Positions 44,503 through 55,289 of a stretch of DNA of 64,000 bases are shown here, one piece after another (position 1 is the first letter of the stretch; the number at the start of each line of letters is the position of its first letter). Under the pieces are notes generated by a model. It did no database searches. It was not told the origin of the DNA and saw only the letters and a list, made by a program, of their open reading frames with translations. The position numbers were made by a program, and so were the translations under genes. The stretch comes from Alistipes sp. (GTDB lineage Bacteria; Bacteroidota; Bacteroidia; Bacteroidales; Rikenellaceae). The stretch is taken from NCBI GenBank assembly GCA_017504485.1, contig JAFVRC010000005.1, forward strand, positions 1 through 64,000, given 5' to 3'.

Positions 44503-44541
44503 CGAAAACATATAATAGAAGACGTAGATTTTAAAAACAGA

Positions 44542-46482
44542 ATGAAGTATTTCTTTTTAACACTTATTGCAGCAGTAGTCGGGATGACAACTGCCGTAGG
44601 CCAGATTACCGGCGTTGAGTTGGCACGCAACAAGCAGGGCACAGCCTTCCAGACCAACGAGAACGATATGCTTGTTCGCCACGTCGAGATGGAGGCCCCG
44701 ATTGTTGTTTGCGGAGGAGGTCTTTCGGGTATATGCGCAGCTGTTTCGGCCGCGCGTCACGGCTCGAAGGTAATCTTAATTCAGGATCGCCCGATGCTCG
44801 GCGGCAACGCCTCGAGCGAGATGCGTATGGGCATCGTGGGTGTGCGCGAAAATCAATGTCAGGAGGCCGGTATTCTCGAAGAGATGCAGTGCCGCAACTT
44901 CTACTACAACCCATTGCAGCGCTACCCTCTCTGGGATGACATCTTCTACTCGACGGTTGTCGAGGAGCCTAACATCCGCCTACTGCTCAACACGTCGGTG
45001 CGCGACGTGGTGATGCGTGGCGAGGAGATTGCCGCCGTGAAGTGCTGGAACTCCAACAACTACACCGAATATACCATCTCGGGCAAGCTCTTCATCGATT
45101 GCACGGGCGACGGTATTCTCCGACTCTCGGGTGCGAAGTATCGCCGAGGCACCGAGGCCAAAAGCACATACAACGAAGAGCACCTATCCACTACCGTAGC
45201 CAATAATACGACTATGGGCAACTCCATCCTCTTGCAATTGCGCAAAACAACCGAGCATCGCCCATTCTATGCTCCTTCGTGGGCCTATCACTTCACGGAT
45301 GAGGATTTCAACTATGCGACTCCTAAATCAACCATTCCGGGTGTAAAGATTCACTACAAATATCTCAATCAGGTCTCCGACAATAACTTTTGGTGGATTG
45401 AGTGCTCGGGCAAGGCCTTTGACACCATCTTCGATGCCAACGAGATTCAGTACGAGCTGAAAAAAATTGCCTATGGCGTCTGGGAGTATATTAAGAATCA
45501 TCCTGACGGCCGCGCTCATGATTTCGAGTTGGTGTGGATAGGCTCGATTCCGGGCAAACGCGAGTCGGCACGCTACGTCGCCCCACACACCCTTACAGAG
45601 CAGGATGTAGTATCTGGCGGTCACTTCGAGGATGTTGTGGCCTATGGCGGCTGGGGACTCGACGACCACAATCCTAACGGCTTCCACAACAAAGGCCCTG
45701 CCGGCTACGACTACCCTATCAAGCAGGGCTACGGCATCCCTTACGACTGCCTCTACTCGGTGAATGTTCCGAACCTGATGTTCGCCGGTCGTGATATCTC
45801 GACCTCGCACATGGCCTTCTCGGCGACACGCGTAATGGCTACCTGCGCACTTATCGGTCAGGCTGTCGGCACGGCTGCCGATATGATTATCGACAAGGGT
45901 ACTACCCCTGCCGGCCTGCGCAAAGATTACATCAAGGAGCTTCAGGATGTGCTGGAGGATGACGACTGTATGCTGCCATATCGCTGGCGCAAGATATATC
46001 CGCTCACGGCAGCTGCCAAAACGACAGCCGAGAACGAGCCTATGCGTAACGGCATAGACCGCGAGTGGGATGGCCAGGACAATGGTGTCTATGCCGCCAC
46101 GGGCGAGAAGCACCTCGCCTACACCTGGGCAAAGCCTGTTTCGGCGTCGGGTGTGCGCTTCATCTTCGACTCGGACTTGAAGGTACGCGGCAAGCGCATG
46201 CGAAAGTTGGAGGAGACCTCCGAGCGTGCCAAGATGCCTGCGGAAATGGTGCGTGACTTCCGCGTTGAGGTGCGCATTCCGGCCACCGACAAGAAGAGCA
46301 GCAAGCTCCACGTTGCAGACCCTATGGCCGGCGAGTGGAAGACCGTAGCCACCGTGAAAGACAACTACCGTCGCCTCGTGAAGCTCGACTTCGATGCGGT
46401 CGAGACTGACGGTGTGCGTATCGTTGTCGATAAGACGTGGGGGGCCGACAAGGCTCATATCTTCGCCTTCGACGTGAAGTAA
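44542..46482 (+). CDS. secreted FAD-dependent oxidoreductase, copy 1
   Basis: A 646-residue protein from the ATG at 44542; a longer in-frame start would lie within the promoter. A signal peptide (about 1-20) ends before QITGVELAR. The FAD-binding region is APIVVCGGGLSGICAAVSA (about 52-70, GGGLSG loop) with GGNASSEMRMG and a late MFAGRDISTSHMAFSATRVM segment, as in the FAD_oxidored family found in Bacteroidota and Planctomycetota polysaccharide-use loci. Residues from about 500 form a discoidin-like beta-sandwich. The substrate is probably a sugar or glycoside oxidised in the periplasm; this is inferred. The second copy begins 28 nt downstream. Confidence 0.83.
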   Translation: MKYFFLTLIAAVVGMTTAVGQITGVELARNKQGTAFQTNENDMLVRHVEMEAPIVVCGGGLSGICAAVSAARHGSKVILIQDRPMLGGNASSEMRMGIVGVRENQCQEAGILEEMQCRNFYYNPLQRYPLWDDIFYSTVVEEPNIRLLLNTSVRDVVMRGEEIAAVKCWNSNNYTEYTISGKLFIDCTGDGILRLSGAKYRRGTEAKSTYNEEHLSTTVANNTTMGNSILLQLRKTTEHRPFYAPSWAYHFTDEDFNYATPKSTIPGVKIHYKYLNQVSDNNFWWIECSGKAFDTIFDANEIQYELKKIAYGVWEYIKNHPDGRAHDFELVWIGSIPGKRESARYVAPHTLTEQDVVSGGHFEDVVAYGGWGLDDHNPNGFHNKGPAGYDYPIKQGYGIPYDCLYSVNVPNLMFAGRDISTSHMAFSATRVMATCALIGQAVGTAADMIIDKGTTPAGLRKDYIKELQDVLEDDDCMLPYRWRKIYPLTAAAKTTAENEPMRNGIDREWDGQDNGVYAATGEKHLAYTWAKPVSASGVRFIFDSDLKVRGKRMRKLEETSERAKMPAEMVRDFRVEVRIPATDKKSSKLHVADPMAGEWKTVATVKDNYRRLVKLDFDAVETDGVRIVVDKTWGADKAHIFAFDVK

Positions 46483-46510
46483 TACTAGCTAAAATCATAC
46501 ATACAACTAT

Positions 46511-48457
46511 ATGAAAAACAGAATTTTACTACTAATGACAGTGGCCGCTATCCTCTTCTCGGCAACTGCCGTAGGCCAGATTACCGGCGTTGAGTTGGCA
46601 CGCAAAAAGCAGGGCACAGCCTTCCAGACCAACGAGAACGATATGGTTGTTCGCCACGTCGAGATGGAGGCCCCGATTATTGTTTGCGGAGGAGGACTTG
46701 CCGGCGTCTGCACAGCTGTTTCAGCAGCGCGTCACGGCTCGAAGGTAATCCTAATCCAGGATCGCCCGATGCTCGGCGGCAACACCTCGAGCGAGATGCG
46801 TATGGGCATCGTGGGTGTGCGCGAGGATCAATGCCAGGAGGCAGGTCTTATCGAGGAGATGCAGTGCCGCAACTTCTTCTACAACCCATTGCAGCGTTAC
46901 CCGTTGTGGGATGATGTCATCTACTCGACAGTTGTTGAGGAGCCTAACATCCGCCTACTGCTCAACACGTCGGTGCGCGACGTGGTGATGCGTGGTGAGG
47001 AGATTGCCGCCGTGAAGTGCTGGAACTCGAACAACTACACCGAATACACCATCTCGGGTAAACTCTTTGTCGATTGCACGGGTGATGGTATTCTCCGCCT
47101 ATCGGGCGCGAAGTATCGTCGTGGTATGGAGGCCAAGAGCACATACAACGAGTCGTATGTCACCAACGAGCAGTCAACGAACTACACGATGGGCAACTCC
47201 ATCCTCTTGCAGTTGCGCCTTGCCGAGAAGCACCACCCTTTCAAGGCTCCCGATTGGGCCTACCACTTCACGGATGAGGACTTCGACTATGCGACACCAA
47301 AATCGACCGACCCGAAACAGAAACTCAACTACAAGATTATTTGGCGTGCCCACGACAACAACTTCTGGTGGGTTGAGTGCTCGGGCATAAAGTTCGACAC
47401 TATCTTCGATGCCAACGAGATTCAGTACGAGCTGAAGAAGATTGGTTACGGTATCTGGGAGTATATGAAGAACCATCCTGACGGCCGCTGCTACCACTAC
47501 GAGCTCGTGTGGATGGGCTCTATCCCGGGCAAGCGCGAATCTACGCGCTATGTCGCCCCACACACCCTCACGCAGCAGGATATCCTTTCGGGCGGCCACT
47601 TCGAGGATGTTGTGGCCTATGGCGGCTGGACGCTCGACAACCACGACCCTAACGGCTTCCACAACAAGGGCCTCGCCTCGGTTGAGTACTTTATTCCACA
47701 AGGCTACGGCATCCCTTACGACTGCCTCTACTCGGTGAATGTTCCGAACCTGATGTTCGCCGGTCGTGATATCTCGACCTCGCACATGGCCTTCTCGGCG
47801 ACACGCGTGATGGCTACCTGCGCACTTATCGGTCAGGCTGTCGGCACGGCTGCCGATATGATTATCGACAAGGGCACTACCCCTGCCGGCCTGCGCAAGG
47901 ATTACATCAAGGAGCTTCAGGATGTGTTGGAGGATGACGACTGCATGCTGCCATATCGCTGGCGCAAGATATATCCGCTCACGGCAGCTGCCAAGACGGC
48001 CTCCGAGAACGAGCCTATGCGTAACGGTATCGACCGCGAGTGGGATGGTAAGGATAATGGTGTCTATGCCGCCGTTGGAGATAAGCACCTCGCCTACACA
48101 TGGGCAAAGCCTGTCTCGGCCTCGGGTGTGCGCTTTATCTTCGACTCGGACCTGAAGGTGCGCGGTAAGCGTATGCGTAAGCTTGAGGAGACCTCCGAGC
48201 ATATTCCTATGCCATCGGAGATGGTGCGTGACTTCCGCGTTGAGGTGCGCGTTCCTGCCGCCGACAAGAAGGGCCGCAAGCATCAGGCTGCCGACCCTAT
48301 AGCCGGCGAGTGGAAGACCGTAGCCACCGTGAAAGATAACTACCGTCGCCTCGTGAAGCTCGACTTCGATGCGGTCGAGACTGACGGTGTACGTATCGTT
48401 GTCGATAAGACGTGGGGGGCCGACAAGGCTCATATCTTCGCCTTCGACGTGAAGTAA
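46511..48457 (+). CDS. secreted FAD-dependent oxidoreductase, copy 2
   Basis: A 648-residue tandem paralogue of the preceding gene. The N-terminal FAD region and residues 400-500 are nearly identical, including long runs of unchanged DNA. The main divergence lies around residues 205-295 and in the signal peptide. It has a signal peptide ending at about residue 22 (before QITGVELARKK), GGGLAGVCTAVSAARHG, GGNTSSEMRMG and the same C-terminal sandwich. The uneven identity suggests duplication with later gene conversion and a substrate-facing region free to diverge. Same operon as copy 1, ending at a strong terminator. Confidence 0.83.
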   Translation: MKNRILLLMTVAAILFSATAVGQITGVELARKKQGTAFQTNENDMVVRHVEMEAPIIVCGGGLAGVCTAVSAARHGSKVILIQDRPMLGGNTSSEMRMGIVGVREDQCQEAGLIEEMQCRNFFYNPLQRYPLWDDVIYSTVVEEPNIRLLLNTSVRDVVMRGEEIAAVKCWNSNNYTEYTISGKLFVDCTGDGILRLSGAKYRRGMEAKSTYNESYVTNEQSTNYTMGNSILLQLRLAEKHHPFKAPDWAYHFTDEDFDYATPKSTDPKQKLNYKIIWRAHDNNFWWVECSGIKFDTIFDANEIQYELKKIGYGIWEYMKNHPDGRCYHYELVWMGSIPGKRESTRYVAPHTLTQQDILSGGHFEDVVAYGGWTLDNHDPNGFHNKGLASVEYFIPQGYGIPYDCLYSVNVPNLMFAGRDISTSHMAFSATRVMATCALIGQAVGTAADMIIDKGTTPAGLRKDYIKELQDVLEDDDCMLPYRWRKIYPLTAAAKTASENEPMRNGIDREWDGKDNGVYAAVGDKHLAYTWAKPVSASGVRFIFDSDLKVRGKRMRKLEETSEHIPMPSEMVRDFRVEVRVPAADKKGRKHQAADPIAGEWKTVATVKDNYRRLVKLDFDAVETDGVRIVVDKTWGADKAHIFAFDVK

Positions 48458-48476
48458 CACACCTTTATCGACCAAC

Positions 48477-48516
48477 AATAATGGCTGACCAACTACAATG
48501 CTGGTCAGCCATTATT
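48477..48516. terminator. bidirectional terminator between converging units
   Basis: A perfect 15-bp stem (48477-48491 and 48502-48516) with A/T-rich ends on both sides. It serves the FAD pair on the plus strand and cysS on the minus strand. Confidence 0.8.
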
Positions 48517-48554
48517 CTATTTGGAGCGACTCAAAAGAGCCAATCAAACGATTT

Positions 48555-50030
48555 TTACTCTATTTCCCAATCATAACCATCCTTCCTATCCTTAACCCTG
48601 ATACCGATAGAGGTCAGGCGGTCGCGAATCTCGTCGGAGAGTGCCCAATTCTTTTCGGATTTGGCTTTAAGGCGCATATCGAGGAGGGTGGTAACGAGAG
48701 GTGTTACCATATCCTTGCCGGCAGAGGTAGTGGCCTTCTCGTCGCACAGGCCAAGGATATCGAACACCCATCGGCGCACAACAGAGAGAAGTGACTCCTT
48801 CTCCTCGACAGTGAGGCTCTGCTGTCCGTCGGAGAGCTGATTGAAGAGGCGCACATAGTCGAAAAGTATGGAGATGACGATAGGCGAATTAAGGTCATCG
48901 GCCATAGCCTCGGCAAGGCGTGCATCGAGCTCGGCGGCACTGATTGTCGAGTTAACAGAGACGGGGGCCTTCTGGAGTGCATCGATACCCTTCATCAGAC
49001 GATCGAGTCCCTTCTCGGCAGCCTGCAACGCATCGTTCGAGAAGTCGAGCGTCGAGCGGTAATGCGCCTGCAAGATAAAGAAGCGCACGGTCATTGGCGA
49101 GTAGGCCTGCTCGAGTGCAGGGTGGTCGCCGGAGAACATCTGCTCGAGTGTGATGAAGTTGTTGTAGGACTTACCCATCTTCTTGCCGTTGATGGTAATC
49201 ATATTGTTATGCACCCAGTAGCGTGCCGAGTCGTGACCAAGAGCAGCCGTCGATTGTGCAATCTCGCACTCATGGTGAGGGAACATAAGGTCCATACCAC
49301 CTCCGTGGATGTCGAACTGCTCGCCGAGGTACTTGGTGCTCATCGCCGAGCACTCCATGTGCCAACCCGGAAATCCATCGCTCCACGGCGACGGCCAGCG
49401 CATAATATGCTCCGGCGAAGCCTTCTTCCAGAGGGCGAAGTCGTAGGAGTGGTGCTTATCTTGTTGACCATCGAGCTGACGGGTGTCAGTCACTATATCG
49501 TCGAGGTTGCGTCCCGAGAGCACTCCGTAGCGGTGGTCGTGGTTATACTTCTCGACATCGAAGTATATCGAGCCATTCGACTCGTAGGCATAGCCCGCAT
49601 CAAGGATACGCTTCACAAAATCTATCTGCTCGATGATATGCCCCGAGGCGTGAGGCTCAATCGACGGCGTAAGCACGCCGAGCTTGGTCATATAGTGCTT
49701 ATATCGCTCGGTGTAGTAGTGTGCCACCTCCATGGGCTCCAACTGCTCCAAGCGTGCCTTCTTTGCAATCTTATCCTCGCCCTCGTCGGCATCGTGCTCG
49801 AGGTGACCTACATCGGTGATATTGCGCACATAGCGCACCTTGTAGCCCTCGGCCTTCAAATAACGGAACAGCAGGTCAAAAGTGATGGCCGGACGTGTAT
49901 GTCCGAGGTGTGGGTCGCCATAGACCGTCGGACCGCAGACATACATTCCCACACGGTCGGGCACCAACGACTTGAACTCCTCCTTCTTTCGTGTAAGCGT
50001 GTTGTACAACACAAGTTTACTCTTCTCCAT
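48555..50030 (-). CDS. cysS: cysteinyl-tRNA synthetase
   Basis: A 491-residue class I synthetase of normal size. The zinc/active-site start [21 protein letters not shown] holds the HIGH-equivalent HLGH (41-44). [23 protein letters not shown] and [11 protein letters not shown] provide further zinc ligands, and [10 protein letters not shown] is the KMSKS motif. The C-terminal anticodon-binding region (from about 340) is complete. It charges tRNA-Cys. It lies 5 nt after the large DUF2723 gene and shares its transcript. Confidence 0.98.
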   Translation of the reverse strand: MEKSKLVLYNTLTRKKEEFKSLVPDRVGMYVCGPTVYGDPHLGHTRPAITFDLLFRYLKAEGYKVRYVRNITDVGHLEHDADEGEDKIAKKARLEQLEPMEVAHYYTERYKHYMTKLGVLTPSIEPHASGHIIEQIDFVKRILDAGYAYESNGSIYFDVEKYNHDHRYGVLSGRNLDDIVTDTRQLDGQQDKHHSYDFALWKKASPEHIMRWPSPWSDGFPGWHMECSAMSTKYLGEQFDIHGGGMDLMFPHHECEIAQSTAALGHDSARYWVHNNMITINGKKMGKSYNNFITLEQMFSGDHPALEQAYSPMTVRFFILQAHYRSTLDFSNDALQAAEKGLDRLMKGIDALQKAPVSVNSTISAAELDARLAEAMADDLNSPIVISILFDYVRLFNQLSDGQQSLTVEEKESLLSVVRRWVFDILGLCDEKATTSAGKDMVTPLVTTLLDMRLKAKSEKNWALSDEIRDRLTSIGIRVKDRKDGYDWEIE

Positions 50031-50035
50031 ATCCT

Positions 50036-53000
50036 CTATTTTTGTTTGTTACTCATAGTTTTTGCACCCGGCAGGGCCGCAGGCGTCGAACCTCCGACAT
50101 GCCCCTCCTCCTTGTCGCGCTCCGTGAGTATCAGGTCGCTATCATTTGCCCCAAGGGTGCGGTAGTACTGATTGATGCTATACACCACATCTTCGCGGTC
50201 GTAGTAGGCCGCCAGATAGTAGATGCGCGACAGCTCGTCGAGCTTGTCGTACATCGCCGAGGCCACCATATCGCCCTGCACGCCCTCGAAGCGAATGTAG
50301 TACTCGATATAGTCAATCAGCGTGTCCCCATAAGCGAGAAGCAGGTGGTCACCCTTGTCCATCTCGCCCAACTCGTAGTAGCACTCGATAAACGGATAGG
50401 TATTGGCCTCCGTGAAGCGAATCTTCTCGATAGGCAGCACCTGCAATCCGCGGTCGAGCAGCTCCATAGCACGCTGCTTATTTCCCTCCTTTATATACTC
50501 GCGTGCCACACGCGCAAAGGCCTCACGCGCACGTGACACCATAAGGTTGTACTGCGTAAAGTAATCAACATATACATCCTTGCGGTGGAGATTGCCGTAG
50601 CGCATGACATTCATCAGCTTGTCGTATGCGTAGTCGGCATCTATGCGGCCGATGCTCCAAGTATCCTTGTATGGTGTGAGTATCGGCACAAAGCGGTAGG
50701 CATAGCCGTCGAACTGCAAGTAGTCGAGCAAGCCGAACTTCTGCAACACATATACCTGCGTGAAGTATATAGGTCGCTTCCAGTCGAAGTGGGCCAACAT
50801 ATCGAGCAACATAAGTTCCGAGCGCGAGAGCGACGTTGCCGAGATGTTGATATATACGGTATCGACCATCAGGTGGCGATCCTTCTCGGCCACAATACCC
50901 GAGGCTACGGCTGCATCCTTATCGACCGGCAGAGCGATGCGCTTCGTCGGTATATAGTCACATGGCTCACCGATACCCACATCGGTCTTTGTGCGGCGGT
51001 CGTCGCTACGCACAAACTCCATCACCTGCTTGGCATCGACCACGCGGTCAATCTTCGAATTGACAGGCACCCAGTCGTTCACGAATGTATATTTGTGGCT
51101 TGGCAGCGAGAACGGTATGCCCTCGGCATCGTTTGCCTTGCACTTCATCTCATCAACATACCACTCGCCATCGAGGTAGCTCGAGTTCATTATGCGCACA
51201 TCGGTACGCACACCATCGACCTCCTGATTGAACCATAGAGGGAAAGTGTCGTTGTCGCCATAATTGACGATTATAGGGCTTACACCCTCGCGCTCGACTA
51301 TCGAGGCAAGGTAGTTATAACCGATATCGCGGGCCATCGTGCGGTGCGAGCGGTCGTGGTCGTCCCAATTCTCAGCACATAGTATCCCCGGCACCACCAT
51401 TGCCACAGCCGTTGCCGCCACAGCTGCAATGCGCTGATTGCGCTTGAGCAACTTCGAGAGCAAATCGTAGAGAGCCAACACTCCAAGGCCTATCCACATC
51501 GAGAAAGCGTAGAACGAGCCGGCATATACATAGTCGCGCTCACGCACCTCACCCGGCGAGGAGTTAAAATAGACAACCAGCGCAAGGCCCATCATCACGA
51601 AGAGCCACATCACTATCGAGAAGTTGCGAGGATCGCGGTTGAGCTGATAGACCAATCCGAGCAATCCGAGCAGGAATGGCAGGAAGTAGTAGCGATTGCG
51701 TGCCGGATTCTCCTCGACCTCGCGCGGCAGGTTATCCTGCGGCCCAAGGTAGAGTCGGTCGATAGGTTTCACACCCGAGAGCCAATTGCCATTCGTAATG
51801 GTCGAGTCGGTAGCCTGTATATCATCCTGTCGGCCTACGAAATTCCAAAGGAAATATCGCCAATACATGTAGTTGAGCTGATAGGAGAAGAAGAAATGCA
51901 GGTTCTCCATAAACGTAGGCTCAACGACCGTGCGCGTATATTCGCCATCGTTGTACGTCACACGGCGGCCGAAGTCCAGCACCTCCTCGCGCACCGGACG
52001 ACCGCTGTTGTCGCGTACAATCTCGCCCTTTTCGTCGCGGGCGAAGTCCATTTTTGTGCGATATGCAGCCCACGGCTTGTAGTCCTCCTCGCTCTTCATA
52101 TAGTTCCACATACGAGGGAAGAGGTGCATAAACTTATCGGCATAGACGTAGTCATCGACCGTCGTGCGACGCTCGTAGGCCCCCTTCTCGGAGTTATAGT
52201 GGTAGAACGACCGCTCCGTATAGTCCTCGATAGGCGAGGCATACGATGGACCATAGATAAGCGGACGGTTTCCATATTGGTCGCGGTTGAGCACCGAGAG
52301 CAGCGCAGCAGGGTTATCCGGATTATTGGAGTTCATCGGCGGATTTACAGCTGCACGAATAGTCACGGCCGCATACGACGAGAAGCCGAGCATAATCATC
52401 GTCACGCACACACACACAAGGTTTGCCAAACGCCAACCGCGACGATGTGTCATATAGATAGCCGTGCCGAGCGCACCAAAGAGGGCTGCTACAAAGAGCA
52501 CGATGCCCATATTGACGGGCAGACCGAGAGTATTGACACAAAAGACATCGATCAACGAGCCGAACCACACCGTATATGGTATAATCACACCATTGAGCAC
52601 CAAGAGAATAGCACAGGCAAGCAAGGTCACCAACACCACGCCTTTGAACGTCACGCGCTCGTAGCGACGGAAGTAGTAGATGAACACCAAGGCCGGAATG
52701 GTGAGCAGGTTAAGAATATGCACACCTATCGAGAGGCCCATCAGGTAGCTAATAAGCACAATCCAACGCGTCGAGTGAGGCTCGTCGGCCTCCTCCTCCC
52801 AACGGAGCATAAGCCACACCACCAGGGCGGTAAACATCGACGAGAGGGCATAGACCTCACCCTCAACGGCCGAGAACCAGAAGGTGTCGGTGAAGGTATA
52901 GGCCAAGGCACCCACAGCACCTGCGCCCAACACGGCCACGGCATTTGCTACGGAGAGCTGCCGCCCCACGCGGACAAGCATACGGCGTGCAATATGCGTA

Positions 53001-53296
53001 ATAGTCCAGAAGAGGAAGAGTATGCAGAAGGCACTCGCCAACGCATTCATCGCATTCACAGCGTGCGGCACATAGTAGGTCGATGGGGCGAAGAGCGTAG
53101 CTATACGCGCCACGAGCATAAAGAGAGGTGCTCCCGGCGGGTGTCCCACCTCTAACTTATACGATGTTGCCACAAACTCGCCGCAGTCCCAGAGCGACGA
53201 TGAGGGCTCAATCGTGAGCAGATAGACCAACGCGGCGATGGCAAAGACACACCACCCCACACGACGGTTCCAGCGTTCAAATATCTTTTGTTCCAT
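50036..53296 (-). CDS. DUF2723 polytopic membrane glycosyltransferase-like protein
   Basis: A 1086-residue protein from the ATG at 53296; a longer start lies in the -7 promoter element. The first 600 residues contain about a dozen transmembrane helices. The DUF2723 signature is near the N-terminus: [19 protein letters not shown]-like sequence with DCGEF, then [15 protein letters not shown]. The C-terminal 450 residues form a periplasmic region with [12 protein letters not shown] and helical TPR-like repeats. DUF2723 proteins belong to the GT-C lineage that includes O-mannosyltransferases (TMEM260 in animals). A role in periplasmic protein O-glycosylation is therefore plausible in Bacteroidota, but unproven here. 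Confidence 0.85.
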   Translation of the reverse strand: MEQKIFERWNRRVGWCVFAIAALVYLLTIEPSSSLWDCGEFVATSYKLEVGHPPGAPLFMLVARIATLFAPSTYYVPHAVNAMNALASAFCILFLFWTITHIARRMLVRVGRQLSVANAVAVLGAGAVGALAYTFTDTFWFSAVEGEVYALSSMFTALVVWLMLRWEEEADEPHSTRWIVLISYLMGLSIGVHILNLLTIPALVFIYYFRRYERVTFKGVVLVTLLACAILLVLNGVIIPYTVWFGSLIDVFCVNTLGLPVNMGIVLFVAALFGALGTAIYMTHRRGWRLANLVCVCVTMIMLGFSSYAAVTIRAAVNPPMNSNNPDNPAALLSVLNRDQYGNRPLIYGPSYASPIEDYTERSFYHYNSEKGAYERRTTVDDYVYADKFMHLFPRMWNYMKSEEDYKPWAAYRTKMDFARDEKGEIVRDNSGRPVREEVLDFGRRVTYNDGEYTRTVVEPTFMENLHFFFSYQLNYMYWRYFLWNFVGRQDDIQATDSTITNGNWLSGVKPIDRLYLGPQDNLPREVEENPARNRYYFLPFLLGLLGLVYQLNRDPRNFSIVMWLFVMMGLALVVYFNSSPGEVRERDYVYAGSFYAFSMWIGLGVLALYDLLSKLLKRNQRIAAVAATAVAMVVPGILCAENWDDHDRSHRTMARDIGYNYLASIVEREGVSPIIVNYGDNDTFPLWFNQEVDGVRTDVRIMNSSYLDGEWYVDEMKCKANDAEGIPFSLPSHKYTFVNDWVPVNSKIDRVVDAKQVMEFVRSDDRRTKTDVGIGEPCDYIPTKRIALPVDKDAAVASGIVAEKDRHLMVDTVYINISATSLSRSELMLLDMLAHFDWKRPIYFTQVYVLQKFGLLDYLQFDGYAYRFVPILTPYKDTWSIGRIDADYAYDKLMNVMRYGNLHRKDVYVDYFTQYNLMVSRAREAFARVAREYIKEGNKQRAMELLDRGLQVLPIEKIRFTEANTYPFIECYYELGEMDKGDHLLLAYGDTLIDYIEYYIRFEGVQGDMVASAMYDKLDELSRIYYLAAYYDREDVVYSINQYYRTLGANDSDLILTERDKEEGHVGGSTPAALPGAKTMSNKQK

Positions 53297-53328
53297 AACT
53301 TTTTCGCTTGCGTTTATACATAAACGCA

Positions 53329-53336
53329 CAAAGTTA
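53329..53336 (-). promoter_or_regulatory. -7 promoter element of the DUF2723-cysS operon
   Basis: TAACTTTG on the minus strand matches TAnnTTTG. The transcript would begin near 53323, which fixes the DUF2723 start at 53296. No clear -33 element is visible. Confidence 0.5.
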
Positions 53337-53459
53337 CGAAAAGTTATTCGAATCGCCGTATAATTTTCGGTTTAATTCGTGATAAGAGTCGTTTTTTGGC
53401 TTTGCCGTGCAACAAAAACTATTCGAGGCAGTTAGCACCTGCGCGCCCGATATACGCAA

Positions 53460-53495
53460 AGAGAGTGCCCGACGAGCATTCTCGGGGCACTCTCT
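53460..53495 (-). terminator. terminator after the acyl-CoA synthetase gene
   Basis: A perfect 11-bp stem AGAGAGTGCCC/GGGCACTCTCT (53460-53470 and 53485-53495) followed on the minus strand by a short T stretch. It separates the synthetase gene from the DUF2723 unit. Confidence 0.7.
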
Positions 53496-53535
53496 ACGGC
53501 TTAGGCCGACGGCTTATCACTCGCGGTAGCAAGCA

Positions 53536-55173
53536 CTACTTATTGTCGCTCTTCTTCTCATAGAGGAATCGGCGAATCTTCTTGGTCGGAGTCTTTATGA
53601 ACTCCTCCTTATTTTCGGTTACGGTCTCGATTTTGGAGTAGCGATTGACGCGGCTATTGACAAACTCCTTAATCTCCTTCATCGTGTCCTCCTTGAACTT
53701 CTCCCACTCGAGTTTCTTCTGATTGTAGGTATCGCGCAACTCCTCGTACTTGGCTTCGAGGGCCTCCTTGTCGAAATAGACGAGTGCCACGAGGTGGCCC
53801 TCCTCCTCAACGACGAGCGACTCGGAGATATAGACATGCTGATTGAGCACATTCTCAATATCCTCCGGATATATATTCTCACCACTCGGGCCGAGAATCA
53901 TATTCTTGAGGCGACCCTTGATGTAGAGCCATCCATCATCGTCGAAGCAGGCGAGGTCACCCGTGCGGAACCAACCATCATCCGTAAATGCGGCAGCCGT
54001 AGCCTCCGGATTCTTGTAGTATCCCTGCATCTGGCTTGGGCTCTTCACAACGAGTTCACCGAGGCCTGTCTCTTTATTGACGTTCTCGAGGCGAGCCTCT
54101 ACGCCCTTCAAAATTGGGCCTGTCGAGCCAAGGCGAAGCATACCATCCACAGCACCGGCAAGCAGCGGCGCAGTCTCGGTAAGGCCATAGCCGATATCGT
54201 AGATAAACTTGGAATCGAGCAGGAACTGCTCCACCGTCGCATCGAGTTTTGCGCCTCCGATACCGAAGAAGCGAAGACGACCACCAAATGTCTTGGTGAG
54301 TTTCTTGCCGGCGATGCGGTGCAGATAGCGGCGCACGAAGCCTATGCCATAGAGCGTGCGCATAAAGGCCGTCGAGGTAAACTTCTTGAGCACCGTGCCG
54401 CGGAAAATCTTCTCGATAATGAGCGGCACCGTGAGCATAACCGTCGGACGCACCTCGCGCAGAGCAGGCAGCAGCACCGACACGGTAGGAGCCTTATCAA
54501 GATATACCACGCTTGCACCCGAATATACCGGCAAAATAAGGCCTAGTGTACACTCGTAGGTGTGCGGCAGAGGGAGCACCGAGAGGAATATATCATCCTT
54601 ATGCACCTTGAACAGTTCATCAATCATCCACATCTGCGAGGCAAGATTGTAATGTGTGAGCATCACACCCTTTGGATTCGACGTTGTGCCCGACGTATAG
54701 ATGATGGCAGCCAAATCCTCTGGCTTCGGCACACATGTCGAGCCTTGTTCGTTGACCGTCTGTGCCAGCACCGAGAGGTTCTTCGTGCGGATTGTTATGT
54801 TCAGATTCGACAAAGCCGACTTCGACACCTTGGTATATAGGCGGTCGGAGACGCAGAGTGCTTTGGCCTCCGAGTGCTCGATGATACGGTCGAGGTCCTC
54901 GGTCGTAAAGTCCGGCATTATAGGAACTACCACATATCCGGCCGTGGTAATGGCGAAGTAGCACACGCCCCAATTAGGCATGTTGCTACTCAAAAGGGCA
55001 ACCTTATCGCCCGGCTTCAAGCCTGCCGACACGAGCGTCTCCTTCACCTGCTCGACGCGCTCGGCAACCTGCTTGTAGTTCAAACTCTCACCTCTCCACT
55101 GCGAAAAGGCTATTCGATCTGAGAATTTCTTCACACTTTCGTGAAAAATCTCATACAAAGATTCCAATCTCAT
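53536..55173 (-). CDS. long-chain fatty-acid-CoA ligase, AMP-forming
   Basis: A 545-residue ANL-superfamily enzyme; the ATG at 55173 gives the usual MRLESLYEIFHESVKKF beginning, though a start at 55209 is possible. Key motifs are AAIIYTSGTTSNPKGVMLTH (P-loop, about residues 160-180), YGLTETAPLLAG, the WFRTGDLACFDDDGWLYIKG hinge region and NRYSKIETV near the end. It activates fatty acids with ATP and CoA, most likely for phospholipid recycling. It carries no membrane anchor. It has its own promoter and terminator. The catalytic Lys near the extreme C-terminus seems to be in TPTKKIRR. Confidence 0.93.
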   Translation of the reverse strand: MRLESLYEIFHESVKKFSDRIAFSQWRGESLNYKQVAERVEQVKETLVSAGLKPGDKVALLSSNMPNWGVCYFAITTAGYVVVPIMPDFTTEDLDRIIEHSEAKALCVSDRLYTKVSKSALSNLNITIRTKNLSVLAQTVNEQGSTCVPKPEDLAAIIYTSGTTSNPKGVMLTHYNLASQMWMIDELFKVHKDDIFLSVLPLPHTYECTLGLILPVYSGASVVYLDKAPTVSVLLPALREVRPTVMLTVPLIIEKIFRGTVLKKFTSTAFMRTLYGIGFVRRYLHRIAGKKLTKTFGGRLRFFGIGGAKLDATVEQFLLDSKFIYDIGYGLTETAPLLAGAVDGMLRLGSTGPILKGVEARLENVNKETGLGELVVKSPSQMQGYYKNPEATAAAFTDDGWFRTGDLACFDDDGWLYIKGRLKNMILGPSGENIYPEDIENVLNQHVYISESLVVEEEGHLVALVYFDKEALEAKYEELRDTYNQKKLEWEKFKEDTMKEIKEFVNSRVNRYSKIETVTENKEEFIKTPTKKIRRFLYEKKSDNK

Positions 55174-55234
55174 TTGAAATAATTTTAGTTTAAGTGAGTT
55201 AAAAAACATTACGCATCATAAGCGCAATTCGCTA

Positions 55235-55271
55235 CAAATGTAGTAATAATTCCCTAAAAAATGTATCTTTG
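55235..55271. promoter_or_regulatory. divergent -7 elements for the ligase (minus) and queG (plus)
   Basis: TACATTTG on the minus strand (55235-55242) faces the acyl-CoA ligase gene and TATCTTTG on the plus strand (55264-55271) faces queG. The latter excludes a TTG start at 55269 for queG. -33 elements are weak for both. Confidence 0.5.
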
Positions 55272-55289
55272 TCACAAATTTCTTACAGG

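Noticed and set aside
44473-44541. Upstream start for the first FAD oxidoreductase
   Set aside because: A perfect promoter at 44472-44502 lies within it, so it would not be transcribed. The ATG at 44542 gives a clean signal peptide.
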